DNA of 19,764 nucleotides from CAYWMP01 sp964459445. GTDB taxonomy: Bacteria > Desulfobacterota > DSM-4660 > Desulfatiglandales > HGW-15. The stretch is from positions 1 through 19,764 of the forward strand of contig CAYWMP010000111.1 in NCBI GenBank assembly GCA_964459445.1, read 5' to 3'. This document shows, in pieces, positions 1 through 7,983 of the stretch. Each line of letters starts with the position of its first letter. Within the stretch, counting starts at the first letter, position 1. Below the pieces are notes generated by a model that worked only from the letters and a program-made list of their open reading frames with translations, had not been told where the DNA came from and made no database searches. A program made the position numbers and the translations under genes.

Positions 1-9
1 CCAATCGAA

Positions 10-36
10 ATTGTTTGACCCATTTAGTCAAACAAT
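10..36. promoter_or_regulatory. Perfect 10-bp inverted repeat, operator-like
   Basis: ATTGTTTGAC (10-19) and its exact reverse complement GTCAAACAAT (27-36) flank a 7-base spacer, giving a TTGAC-N7-GTCAA core. Size and symmetry are those of a dimeric repressor operator, for example of the TetR family, and there is no U-tract to make it a terminator. The same 10 bases recur at 17163-17172 beside a tetR gene. The target gene would lie left of the window or be the relic at 107-490. Function is inference. Confidence 0.45.
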
Positions 37-106
37 CGGGACGTAAGGAGCTAAACTGCTTGTTCAGCGCTGCAATACCCCGCTCTTCAGAAGCTAAGGA
101 TTAATT

Positions 107-490
107 CTATCCTCTTAGAGCAAACCACTTTATGGCATCTTTCAGAATTCAAAAGATACTATATTTAAAGGGCAGTTGTTCCATTCGAGCAAAGGCTCGT
201 ACATCCTTCCCATGCCGAAGTCGACATCTCTTGTACCGACTATAGTGGTCTTGCCCGTCTTTCTTTTTCAGACAATCTTTTTGCCGTTATCAATATTCGG
301 GTGAAATCCCTGGGAGTAATGCGTGATGTTGAAGCATCCGATAAGAGCCACAAAACCACCTTCGTGGGTTTTCAAAGTAAAACACCCTTACTGTTTGGAA
401 GATTTCATCTGCTGTTAATTCCCCATGCACCGTAAAGATGGTCAAATCGTTCTGCGAATCATTGGTAGTTTCAATTTCTGCCATCCCCAT
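107..490 (-). pseudogene. Frameshifted relic of a small conserved protein
   Basis: The intact-looking N-terminus (ATG at 490 or, better spaced from an AGAAGGA site, at 484) encodes residues such as LTIFTVHGELTADEIF and then ...FYFENPRR. Near 361 the sense reading moves to another frame (VVLWLLSDASTSRITPRDF, then TAKRLSEKERRARP). Near 250-258 it moves again (GKTTIVGTRDVDFGMGRMYE), and near 195 once more (MEQLPFKYSIF, then ILKDAIKWF). The last segment carries an in-frame TGA at 149-151 and ends with TAG at 107-109. Joined, the pieces give about 125 residues. They resemble a small family I recall from Desulfobacterota, with a conserved VLWDxSDA-like stretch and an LPF(K)-(E)DAIKW-like end. No function is known to me. 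Neighbouring genes are intact, so decay is likelier than sequencing error. Confidence 0.7.
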
Positions 491-710
491 TCCTTCTCAT
501 TGTTAATATGTAGGACATTGGGCAAAGGCCATGGTCACCATAAAAAACCCGCGTCTCTGTTGAAAAAAGGGTCTAGTAACAATTCAGCCCATAGTGCACG
601 TTTTTTAGGTCTGATCTGTCAAACCTATTGTTTTTTGTATTTATTAACTAATAATTTATATTATTGTAAATATTATTTTATTTGAATATGAATTTGTGAA
701 AAATTAGGAA

Positions 711-809
711 TAGAGAAAATATTGAGATAGGACTTTAATATTCATGATTATTAAAGTCCTATCTCAATAGAGAAAATATTGAGATAGGACTTTAATAATC
801 ATGAATATT
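711..809. repeat. Three-copy 20-bp inverted/direct repeat
   Basis: ATTGAGATAGGACTTTAATA occurs forward at 721-740, inverted at 749-768 and forward again at 778-797. The direct copies extend leftward to 30 identical bases (711-740 and 768-797). Copies 1 and 2 form a perfect hairpin with an 8-base loop. Copies 2 and 3 form a longer perfect stem of about 32 bp (737-768 with 778-809), because the loop TTCATGAT is also repeated inverted. The middle copy can pair with either neighbour, but not both. The element lies just past the 3' end of TetR regulator 1. The rest of 491-837 is AT-rich, and I see no gene in it. Confidence 0.85.
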
Positions 810-837
810 TTTCTTCGCAGTTTTTATTTGTTCCTTT

Positions 838-1560
838 TTAGGAGTTCGCCCAGGGTCGCCTCCCATCGGAGAGTTTGGAGGTCTCTGGTGCCTTTGATGC
901 TGATTCATTTTCTGTGGCCAGAGCCTCAATAATGATGCTCTCCGCGAGTCCGAGGACAGATCTTTTGTATCTATGCCCCTTTTTATCGTCCGCCTTTGTG
1001 TCCTCCAGCTGAATAACGCCAACGACCAATCCCCATAGGAGGTCCGCCAATTCATACTCATCGATTCCCTTGATCCACTGTCTCTCGATGCCTTTTCGGA
1101 TTATTTGTCTCAATACTTCGAAATTGGAACTGCCCATTCCATTCAAAGCCGAACGGACTTCAGGGTTGAGCTCGCCCCCAAGTTTGGCCTGCTGGTAGAG
1201 CTGTATGACTCTGAAGGCATCCGGTGAATGATCATAACTGTTATATAGAACTTCAAATATTTTATTGATTAGAATAGATCCGTCTGAAACATCTCCTTTT
1301 TCAATGTGCTCATCGATTTTTTTCAGCTCTCTCCCGATAGACTCGACCGAGGGCAACATCAAAGAGTAAAATAGGTCGTCTTTGGTTTTAAAGAATTGAT
1401 AAACGGTGGGCTTGCTGATCTCGGAACCGAGAGCTATCTCATCCATGGTTGAACGCAAATAACCTTTTGAAAAAAAGACCTTTTTGGCGGATTCGAGGAT
1501 GCCCTTCAATCGCCTTTCCCTTTCTCTCTCTTTTCGTTTTTGTATTACGGTTTTGCTCAT
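838..1560 (-). CDS. TetR/AcrR-family transcriptional regulator 1
   Basis: This 240-residue protein has the TetR N-terminal helix-turn-helix. A basic leader (residues 1-20, rich in K/R/E) is followed by ILESAKKVFFSKGY, TMDEIALGSEISKPTVYQFF (about 38-57) and KTKDDLFYSLM. The C-terminal part (about 70-215) is helical and variable, as expected for the ligand-binding and dimerisation domain, so the inducer cannot be read from sequence. The ATG is preceded by GAAGGGGTAAG, a good ribosome binding site. The last 30 or so residues are polar and probably unstructured. It is transcribed alone; the comEC 3' end lies upstream and the three-copy repeat downstream. It is related in style to regulator 3 (both have a YxFFKTKDxxF-like segment). 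The regulated genes are not evident in the window. Confidence 0.9.
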   Translation of the reverse strand: MSKTVIQKRKERERERRLKGILESAKKVFFSKGYLRSTMDEIALGSEISKPTVYQFFKTKDDLFYSLMLPSVESIGRELKKIDEHIEKGDVSDGSILINKIFEVLYNSYDHSPDAFRVIQLYQQAKLGGELNPEVRSALNGMGSSNFEVLRQIIRKGIERQWIKGIDEYELADLLWGLVVGVIQLEDTKADDKKGHRYKRSVLGLAESIIIEALATENESASKAPETSKLSDGRRPWANS

Positions 1561-1699
1561 CTTACCCCTTCAAACTCACAAAATTACAATATAATTTCAA
1601 TATATTATCGCTAGTCTAGGTGCAATCTTTGATTTTTAAAGTACGATTTATACTATGAGTAGATATTATACCATCAGTATGAATATTTATCAATTCAAC

Positions 1700-1747
1700 A
1701 AAAAAAAACAGATTCTTTGAATCCGGGATTGCCAGGAATCCAGGCAC
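1700..1747 (-). terminator. Probable intrinsic terminator after comEC
   Basis: Read on the minus strand, an imperfect stem (CCTGGATT / AATCCCGG around CCTGGC) and a small GATTC-AAA-GAATC hairpin precede a run of nine Ts (the A run at 1700-1708). The position, about 70 bases past the comEC stop, fits a Rho-independent terminator. The stems are short, so strength is uncertain. Confidence 0.5.
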
Positions 1748-1813
1748 CCCCATTGTCACAAAAAATTCTACATTTTTGATTTTCCCATCAGGAGGAGGAA
1801 ATCCTATTTTTCC

Positions 1814-4261
1814 TTACAACTCTCCTCCCACAAAAGTCTTTACCGTTAGATCATCCTTGCCAATGATGAGGCGTACAGCACCCAACCTATCTATTCGAAG
1901 AATTCTGACGCCCATGTTGTCCAGATTCCGAAGGGTCTCATTGTGTGGAAGCCCCATATAATTGCCCCTGCCCGATGAAATGACGCAAAGGTCGGGTCGG
2001 ATCATATTGAGAAAAGGGGTCGTGCATGAACTCCGACTCCCATGGTGAGGCGCCAACAGCACATCGCTCCTAAGCTTTTGGCCTGCATTTGAAACGACCA
2101 TCCGTTCCCCTTCCTTTTCTATATCGCCGGGAAAAAGAAACGATTTCCCCCTATAGGAGAGTTTGATAACCAGCGATCGATCATTTGTCTTTTTTGGCTG
2201 ACCCGAATAGGCACCTCTATTCCCTTCGCTGAGCGGATGAAGCAATTCAATCTTCACCCCTGAGATCTCTCGACCCTTCATAAGGTCTGAAGGCGCGCAT
2301 TGTCTTATTCTCTTTGTATTTATAATATCCATGAGTTCCGTAAATGCTGGGGTTTCTATGCGGTCTCCATTGTGCCAAAATTCTTTGGGATGAAAATGGG
2401 ATGCAATAAATCGCAAACCGTTCATATGGTCGCTTTGCGGATGGGTCAAAACAAGATAATCCACATGTCGTATCTTTTCTCGCAGCAGAAAAGGCGCAAG
2501 CACCATTCTCCCCACATCGAAATTGCCCCGGCGAAAGCCGCCCCCGTCAATAAGCATCCTCTCCTTTCCCGGAAACTCAATCAAAGTGGCACTCCCCTGT
2601 CCGACATCCAGATAGGTCACTACCAGCCGTGAATCCAAACGCGTCCTATGCACCCAATAACCGACATCAACAATCACAAGAATCAGGACAAAGGCCAATC
2701 CTGCCTTTGCCCACCGCCATCGTTTCAAGAAAAAGACCGTCAAGAGGAGTAAATAGAAGAGAATGATCTCAAATACATTCGGCGTGACAACCCAGGTTGC
2801 AGCCCAGGCCCTTTGACCCCAGAACTGGATAACACCCATCATCAACGTCAGGCCCCAATCCCCAACCATCAGAAATAAGCCAGCAAGAGAAGAAGAAAGA
2901 GGCAAAACCGTTGCAGAAAGAAGGCCGGCCGGTATCACCCATAACCCCAGTAATGGAATTGCCATGAGGTTTGCCGGGATGGCGACAAAAGATATGCGAT
3001 GAAAAAATAGGGTCGTTAACGGCAAAAGAAAAAATGTTGCGGAGACCGTGATGGCAAATAGTCCGGCGAAGTAAACCCACAAGCGATTGGCAGCCCCATC
3101 TGTTCTTAATTTTTCAATCACCGGCAGAGATACTTTATCGTAGACAACCGGCGCCAACCAGAGGATGCCGACAACCGCACAAAATGAAAGCTGAAAGGAC
3201 AAACTGAAAAGTGCGAGCGGATCCCAGGCCAAAACCAACAATGCCGCCAGGGCGAGAGTGGACCATATCTCTTTCTCGCGCCCTAGGATTAGTGAAAACA
3301 GATAAGTTAGCACCATAATCATAGCTCGCTGACTCGACACTTGAAAGCCCGCCAGACAGGTATAGGCCACTACCGGGATGCATGTAATTATTGCCGCCAG
3401 GGTTCTTGGGTTCGTTTTGAGTATAAGTTTGTATGACAAAGAAAGGGCGCTTTTGACGACAAAGAAGGCAAGCCACGCAACAAGCCCAATATGCAGTCCT
3501 GAGACTGCGAGAACATGACCCACCCCCGCAATGCTGAAGGGTTCGCGCAGATTGTGATGAATACCTTGTCGTTCCCCTAAGATCAATGCCCTATAGAGTG
3601 CCGCATTTTGATCCGAAAGGTTTTTTTGAAACAATTCCCTGATTGGTTCCCTTAGCCCTTCTACAAGACCTAAAGGGAATCCCAAGTTGCCCCTGCCCAT
3701 AGGAACAATGCGCCTTCCATCGGAGACGGATGCGCTACAGGTCAGCCCTCTGATCTTCATGGCCAGTTCGTAATCGTATCTTCCGGGATTCCGGAAGTTC
3801 TTGAAAAGTCTCAATCTTGCCGGAAACCTAATCCTATCCCCGGGCATGAATGATGTGGGATGGCGGTACACGGTTACCCGGATCTTCTCGCTTATCCCCT
3901 TGATCTTTTCTCCTAGGATTAACTTATCGGCCCTGACTGTAAATCGAGCCAAGTCCTGACTGATCTTGGGTGCTTCAAGGACCGTTCCTTCAAGGGTGAT
4001 CCACTCATTCCCCAAAGCCGAGGGCATTAAATCTGAAACTGGTAGGTTGTGTATGTACTGGAAAGTCCCTGTTAGAAAGAACGCGACCGATAAAAGAACC
4101 GTTTTTAGATTTGGAAAGGCAAAAGGAAGGAAGATTAACAAGAATACAATGAGAAGGGTTAGATACCCTTTGGGTATCTGAAGGTGAGGTTGGATGAAGT
4201 GCCCTGCGAGTATGCCGCCTACAAAGAGAAACAGGATGGGCAATAAAGGGCGGCGCAACAT
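1814..4261 (-). CDS. comEC: ComEC/Rec2-family DNA internalisation protein
   Basis: This 815-residue inner-membrane protein is expected to form the channel that takes single-stranded DNA into the cytoplasm. The N-terminus has two or three membrane helices (about 7-75) and a soluble OB-like DUF4131 region (about 85-190). The Competence domain (about 215-490) carries LYRALILGERQGI and GVGHVLAVSGLHIGL and many helices. A metallo-beta-lactamase-like domain follows from about 545, with LDVGQG (551-556), THPQSDH (606-612), PGD (711-713) and HHGS (739-742), so the metal motifs look complete. An in-frame ATG 63 bases further upstream lies inside murA. I chose the ATG at 4261 because it sits one base after the murA stop (TGAGATG), which suggests translational coupling, and it gives a normal ComEC N-terminus. 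Whether the host is naturally competent cannot be told from here. Confidence 0.95.
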   Translation of the reverse strand: MLRRPLLPILFLFVGGILAGHFIQPHLQIPKGYLTLLIVFLLIFLPFAFPNLKTVLLSVAFFLTGTFQYIHNLPVSDLMPSALGNEWITLEGTVLEAPKISQDLARFTVRADKLILGEKIKGISEKIRVTVYRHPTSFMPGDRIRFPARLRLFKNFRNPGRYDYELAMKIRGLTCSASVSDGRRIVPMGRGNLGFPLGLVEGLREPIRELFQKNLSDQNAALYRALILGERQGIHHNLREPFSIAGVGHVLAVSGLHIGLVAWLAFFVVKSALSLSYKLILKTNPRTLAAIITCIPVVAYTCLAGFQVSSQRAMIMVLTYLFSLILGREKEIWSTLALAALLVLAWDPLALFSLSFQLSFCAVVGILWLAPVVYDKVSLPVIEKLRTDGAANRLWVYFAGLFAITVSATFFLLPLTTLFFHRISFVAIPANLMAIPLLGLWVIPAGLLSATVLPLSSSLAGLFLMVGDWGLTLMMGVIQFWGQRAWAATWVVTPNVFEIILFYLLLLTVFFLKRWRWAKAGLAFVLILVIVDVGYWVHRTRLDSRLVVTYLDVGQGSATLIEFPGKERMLIDGGGFRRGNFDVGRMVLAPFLLREKIRHVDYLVLTHPQSDHMNGLRFIASHFHPKEFWHNGDRIETPAFTELMDIINTKRIRQCAPSDLMKGREISGVKIELLHPLSEGNRGAYSGQPKKTNDRSLVIKLSYRGKSFLFPGDIEKEGERMVVSNAGQKLRSDVLLAPHHGSRSSCTTPFLNMIRPDLCVISSGRGNYMGLPHNETLRNLDNMGVRILRIDRLGAVRLIIGKDDLTVKTFVGGEL

Positions 4262-4262
4262 C

Positions 4263-5519
4263 TCAGGTTTCTTCGCGCCATATCTTGGCCCCCAGGTTTT
4301 GAAACTTCTTCTCCATGGCCTCATACCCCCGATCCAGGTGGTAGATTCGGTTCACCTCGGTGAGTCCCTCTTCCGCTACCAATCCCGCCAAGATGAGCGA
4401 AGCGCTTGCTCGAAGATCCGTTGCCATGACAGGGGCCGCAAGCAGGTGATCCTCGCCGCGCACAAGGGCCTGATTGCCGTTAATCTCAATGTTGGCGCCC
4501 ATTCTCTCCAGTTCGCTTACGTGGATAAATCTGTTCTCAAATATCGTTTCCGTGATAATGCTCGACCCATTGGCTACACACATCATAGCCATAAACTGGG
4601 CCTGAAGGTCGGTAGGAAATCCAGGATAGGGCAAGGTCTTGATATCTATACTTTCAATTTCATCCGACCCTTCGACATAGACGCCGGTTTCGCTTGTGCT
4701 GACCTCGGCCCCGGAAGCCCTTACTTTCTCGATTACGGCATTCAGATGCTCATGAATGCAGTTTTCAATCCGAACTTCACCTCCTGTCATGGCAGAGGCC
4801 ACCATAAAGGTCCCTGCCTCGATTCTATCTGGAACAATGCTGTGTGTAGTGGGCCTCAAATCATCCACGCCGGTAATGACAATTGTATCGGTGCCGTCAC
4901 CCTCGATATCGGCGCCCATTTCCCTGAGGGCATCCGCCAAATCGACGACTTCCGGTTCCTTTGCCGCATTTCTTAGCACTGTTCGGCCCTCTGCCTTTGA
5001 GGCTGCCATCATAATGTTCTCAGTTCCGGTTACCGTTGAAATATCGAAGAAAATGTCGGCCCCTTTCAACCGGTCCACTCGGGCATTTACATACCCATGT
5101 TCGAGTGACATATCGACACCCATAGCCTCCAGGGCCTTTAAATGCAAATTGATGGGCCTCGCCCCGATTGCGCATCCACCCGGCAAAGATATCTTTGCCC
5201 TGCCCAATCTGGCGAGAAGCGGACCCAGGAGCAACACTGAGGCCCTCATGGTTTTGACGAGATCGTAAGAAGCAACGTATTGGTCGATGTTGTCCGAGTT
5301 CACAAGAAGGACATCGCCCTCCTCTCTGAAGGCAACACCCATCTCCGTCATGATGCGCCTTATCGTGATAATATCTCTGAGGTGCGGAATCCGCTGGAGA
5401 TGATGCCATCCCCCCGTGAGAAGACAGGCTGCTATTGCTGGCAAAGCGGCGTTTTTTGCGCCACTGATCTGAACAGTGCCCTTAAGGGTACGGCCTCCTT
5501 CTATGAGGATCTTGTCCAT
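4263..5519 (-). CDS. murA: UDP-N-acetylglucosamine 1-carboxyvinyltransferase
   Basis: MurA transfers enolpyruvate from phosphoenolpyruvate to UDP-GlcNAc, the first committed step of peptidoglycan synthesis, in the cytoplasm. The 418 residues are the usual length. The N-terminal SGAKNAALP holds the conserved Lys22-Asn23 pair. The catalytic loop reads PGGCAIGARP with Cys116, the residue alkylated by fosfomycin, so this is a Cys-type, fosfomycin-sensitive form by sequence. TLPYPGFPTDLQAQ contains the catalytic Asp304. IENRFIHVSEL-like and DLRASASLILAGL segments match the family's C-terminal half. No strong ribosome binding site precedes the ATG. comEC follows one base after the stop, so the two are probably co-transcribed. 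The start of the divergent Mut7-C gene lies about 250 bases upstream. Confidence 0.98.
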   Translation of the reverse strand: MDKILIEGGRTLKGTVQISGAKNAALPAIAACLLTGGWHHLQRIPHLRDIITIRRIMTEMGVAFREEGDVLLVNSDNIDQYVASYDLVKTMRASVLLLGPLLARLGRAKISLPGGCAIGARPINLHLKALEAMGVDMSLEHGYVNARVDRLKGADIFFDISTVTGTENIMMAASKAEGRTVLRNAAKEPEVVDLADALREMGADIEGDGTDTIVITGVDDLRPTTHSIVPDRIEAGTFMVASAMTGGEVRIENCIHEHLNAVIEKVRASGAEVSTSETGVYVEGSDEIESIDIKTLPYPGFPTDLQAQFMAMMCVANGSSIITETIFENRFIHVSELERMGANIEINGNQALVRGEDHLLAAPVMATDLRASASLILAGLVAEEGLTEVNRIYHLDRGYEAMEKKFQNLGAKIWREET

Positions 5520-5767
5520 GTTTTTGTGAACCCGAATACCCGGAACATGAATTGTGAGGACCTATATTGACTTTTTTTTCGGTGTGGATCCGTCAAATTG
5601 AAGATGCGATTAATGATCTTTTTGAAAGATTATGAATGGCAAGTACTCTATAATAACACATGATTGGGGTCAAACTATTTGGATATCCCTGATAATCCGG
5701 ACTCGGGAACAGTGGTTTTAGACCCGTTGGCTTTTAGGGCAATAGGAACAAGGAGATGTCCTGGGAA

Positions 5768-6217
5768 ATGAAATTCTTGGCCGATTCCATGTTAGGTAAA
5801 TTGGCCAAATGGCTACGGATTTTAGGTTTTGATACCCGTTATCAGTCCATTTATCGGGAAGGCGAGATTGCGAGCTTTTTACAAAGCGGCAGGACTCTTA
5901 TTACCCGTGACAAGAAGGCCGTTGTGATATTCACGGGGGCCCTTTTCGTCCAATCAAATCGGGTAGAGGATCAGCTCAAAGAAATAAGAAAGACCGTCGG
6001 CCTGGCCCTGGACGAATCCAAATGGTTCAGCCTGTGCCTTTTATGTAATATTCCATTAGTAGAAGCCATAGCTGAGGAAGTTGGAGAAAATGTGCCCGAT
6101 TACGTTTTTTTCGAAAATCCCGATGCTATACGAACCTGTCCCTCCTGCGGTCGATTTTTTTGGCCCGGAAGCCATCGTGAGAAGATGATCAGGCAGTTAA
6201 AAGACTGGGGTTTTTAA
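5768..6217 (+). CDS. Mut7-C (PIN-like) RNase domain protein with zinc ribbon
   Basis: This stand-alone Mut7-C domain protein has 149 residues. The N-terminal KFLADSMLGKLAKWLRILGFDT is the family signature, and LITRDKK (about 44-50) holds a second conserved acidic residue, matching the PIN-like fold predicted to be a metal-dependent RNase. The C-terminal half has two Cys pairs (CLLC at 90-93 and CPSC at 124-127) that form a zinc ribbon, as usual for this family. I prefer the ATG at 5768 because it gives the family N-terminus. An ATG at 5756 touches the AAGGAG motif directly, leaving no spacing, and would add only MSWE. The substrate is unknown. It converges with the histone-like gene, and a shared terminator lies between them. 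Confidence 0.85.
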   Translation: MKFLADSMLGKLAKWLRILGFDTRYQSIYREGEIASFLQSGRTLITRDKKAVVIFTGALFVQSNRVEDQLKEIRKTVGLALDESKWFSLCLLCNIPLVEAIAEEVGENVPDYVFFENPDAIRTCPSCGRFFWPGSHREKMIRQLKDWGF

Positions 6218-6256
6218 GAGTTCTTCTGAGGTTTTGGGTGGCGAAGGAAGGCTGTA

Positions 6257-6313
6257 AATGAAACTAAAAGGGCCTGACCGCAAGGGTCTGCCCTCCCAGT
6301 TTCATTCATTTTT
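6257..6313. terminator. Bidirectional intrinsic terminator
   Basis: AATGAAACT (6257-6265) pairs with AGTTTCATT (6298-6306). Inside, AAGGGC pairs with GCCCT, giving a long two-part stem, and a T-rich stretch follows on the plus strand. It lies between two converging genes (Mut7-C protein and histone-like protein) and probably ends transcripts from both sides. Confidence 0.7.
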
Positions 6314-6335
6314 GAATTTAGGCGATTAGGAGTGC

Positions 6336-6575
6336 TTATCTCTTCTTTTTGGCCTTCTTCTTGGCGGGAGCTTTTTTCTTCTTTTTTGCAGGGGCCTTCT
6401 TCTTGGCTTTGGGCTTTGCTTTAGCCTTGGCCTTCTTAGCGGCGGCTTTAGCTTTTTTAAGCTCCGATTCTAGCTTTTTCACTTTGCCCTTCGTCGCTGA
6501 GACTTCTTTGTTAAGCTTGGCCAATTTTTTCTTAGCCTGTCCCAATCTGTACTGGATTTGTTTAGCAGTTGCCAT
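6336..6575 (-). CDS. Lysine/alanine-rich histone H1-like DNA-binding protein
   Basis: This 79-residue protein has an N-terminal half (about 4-42) with heptad-like spacing that suggests a coiled coil (QIQYRLGQAKKKLAKLNKEV, then VKKLESELKK). The tail (about 41-79) is built almost only of K, A and P, in PKAKKKAPAKKKKKAPAKKK-like units, as in eukaryotic H1 C-termini and bacterial H1-like nucleoid proteins. A role in compacting or coating DNA by charge is inferred from composition. AAAGGAGAGAGT lies upstream of the ATG at good spacing, and a near-consensus sigma-70 promoter precedes it. It is a monocistronic unit. No enzymatic motif is visible. A role in RNA binding is equally possible. Confidence 0.8.
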   Translation of the reverse strand: MATAKQIQYRLGQAKKKLAKLNKEVSATKGKVKKLESELKKAKAAAKKAKAKAKPKAKKKAPAKKKKKAPAKKKAKKKR

Positions 6576-6621
6576 ACTCTCTCCTTTCCTTTTGCTTTAA
6601 TCGAAACAATATTTAGTCAAC

Positions 6622-6650
6622 ATGATATTATAAGAATCACAAAAAGTCAA
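6622..6650 (-). promoter_or_regulatory. Sigma-70-like promoter of the histone-like gene
   Basis: On the minus strand TTGACT (plus 6645-6650) and TATCAT (plus 6622-6627) are separated by 17 bases, each matching consensus at 5 of 6 positions. It lies about 50 bases upstream of the start codon at 6575. Confidence 0.6.
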
Positions 6651-6770
6651 GCAAATATATATGCTAACTCCAAAACTAATTGTAAACTATCATGAGTGAC
6701 CATCCATGCTTCGTTCTAACGCTCATGTTATTAAAAATATCTCTTTTATGGATTATGGGGTATTCCCACA

Positions 6771-7757
6771 TTAAATGACAAAAAATGCAGATAAAAATGC
6801 CATAACCAATATCCAGCCTGTCCGCCTCACGAGCACCCCGGTTCGGTAAATCGTTTCCGGACCGACATCTGAGCGTCCATCACCCAGCCAGGGCTTATTT
6901 TTTGTCCCTTTAGGATACTTAATCGGGCCTCCGAGCCTCACCCCCAGGGCACCGGCCACAAAACTCTCGGAATGGCCTGCATTAGGTGAATCGTGCTTCA
7001 GTCGATCCCTTAGAGCTGTTTTCAGCCCCTCTAAAGGCCTAAGACCGCTCACTGCGGCTCCAAAAAAGAGGAGAAACACGGAAATCCTGGCCGGCACGAA
7101 ATTCATTAAATCGTCAAGCCGTGCCCCCGCCCAACCGAAATGGGTATATTTTTCATTCCTGTAACCCACCATTGAGTCCAGCGTACTCGCCAACTTGAAC
7201 AGGAGCATACATGAAATCGATACCTTCAGGATTGACACATTCAAGATTGATGCCAAAACGCCTCCCAAAAGATACCAGAGCAAAGGAGAAACAAAACCAT
7301 CAACAAAATTTTCAGCCAGCGTCTCAACGGCTGCCCGCCCGATGCCGTTCTCATCCAGCGCATCGACATCTCGCCCCACGACCATTCCAACGGCTTTTCT
7401 GGCCTGATTCAGTTGGCCCTGCTCAAGATAACGGATGACGGGTTTCACGTGGTTTAGGAGGTCTCCCAGTGCCAAACAGGAATAACAGAGGTACAAATTG
7501 AACAGGAGGGGAAGCCATAGGTGGATTCGGGATAGGCCTTCGAACAAAACAGTATAAAAGCCCGTTACGGCAATGCCCAGGACGAGCACAAGTAAAACCC
7601 CGCCGCCTTTCCCATTCCAGCCCATCCTTCGGAGGGCTGATTCCAGGCCCACGATGGATCTCCCGATGATTCTAATGGGATGATATTTATAGGGAGGATC
7701 GCCCATGAGGAGGTCCAGGACGAACGCCAGGAGGGCTATGGCAACGAAATCACTCAT
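6771..7757 (-). CDS. cbiB: Adenosylcobinamide-phosphate synthase
   Basis: CbiB (CobD in aerobic-pathway naming) is an integral membrane enzyme that amidates adenosylcobyric acid with aminopropanol phosphate to give adenosylcobinamide phosphate. The 328 residues include family hallmarks: the N-terminal DLLMGDPPYKYHPIRIIG, the central RDVDALDENGIGRAAVETLAENFVDGFVSP stretch, TLDSMVGYRNEKYTHFGWAGARLDDL, and SPNAGHSESFVAGALGVRLGG. It is the last gene of the cob cluster. About 225 bases of repeat-derived DNA separate it from the decarboxylase gene, and no strong ribosome binding site precedes its ATG, so its expression may be weaker. A local expansion, SILNV-SILKV-SIS, comes from a 15-bp tandem duplication in the transmembrane region before TLDSMVGY. 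Confidence 0.95.
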   Translation of the reverse strand: MSDFVAIALLAFVLDLLMGDPPYKYHPIRIIGRSIVGLESALRRMGWNGKGGGVLLVLVLGIAVTGFYTVLFEGLSRIHLWLPLLFNLYLCYSCLALGDLLNHVKPVIRYLEQGQLNQARKAVGMVVGRDVDALDENGIGRAAVETLAENFVDGFVSPLLWYLLGGVLASILNVSILKVSISCMLLFKLASTLDSMVGYRNEKYTHFGWAGARLDDLMNFVPARISVFLLFFGAAVSGLRPLEGLKTALRDRLKHDSPNAGHSESFVAGALGVRLGGPIKYPKGTKNKPWLGDGRSDVGPETIYRTGVLVRRTGWILVMAFLSAFFVI

Positions 7758-7860
7758 GATTTGCCAAATAGGACTCTTTTGAAAAGGAAGAGGCCGGTCG
7801 ACGCACAGTAGATTTTATGACCCTATGCCGTTTTATGATCTCCAATAAAATCATAACATT

Positions 7861-7983
7861 GACGGCACAGGGAAAGATCCAGATGTAAGGCGCGCGAGTC
7901 TTTTGGAATGAGGCGTACTTAAAGTACGTCGCAATGACGAAAGATGAGCGCAACGCCGCAGATGGACTTTTTACGAAGCCGTC
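7861..7983. repeat. Palindromic repeat element with imperfect terminal inverted repeats
   Basis: The ends are GACGGC (7861-7866) and GCCGTC (7978-7983), followed inward by matching stretches (AAAGATCCAGATG against AAAAGTCCATCTG after reversal). Near the centre CGTACTT (7914-7920) and AAGTACG (7922-7928) form a perfect 7-bp hairpin around a single base. About 123 bp long, it resembles non-autonomous palindromic repeats that I recall as dispersed in Desulfobacterota genomes. It lies between the decarboxylase gene and cbiB, and its right edge supplies two bases of the decarboxylase stop codon. It encodes no transposase. Confidence 0.65.

Noticed and set aside
4262..4324. Upstream start of comEC inside murA
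   Set aside because: The ATG at 4261 is one base after the murA stop and gives the hydrophobic family N-terminus; the extra 21 residues are an out-of-frame reading of murA.
4194..4976. Long plus-strand open frame (260 codons) opposite murA and the start of comEC
   Set aside because: It is antisense to clear murA motifs, has no family-like motifs and no ribosome binding site; a shadow of high coding constraint on the other strand.
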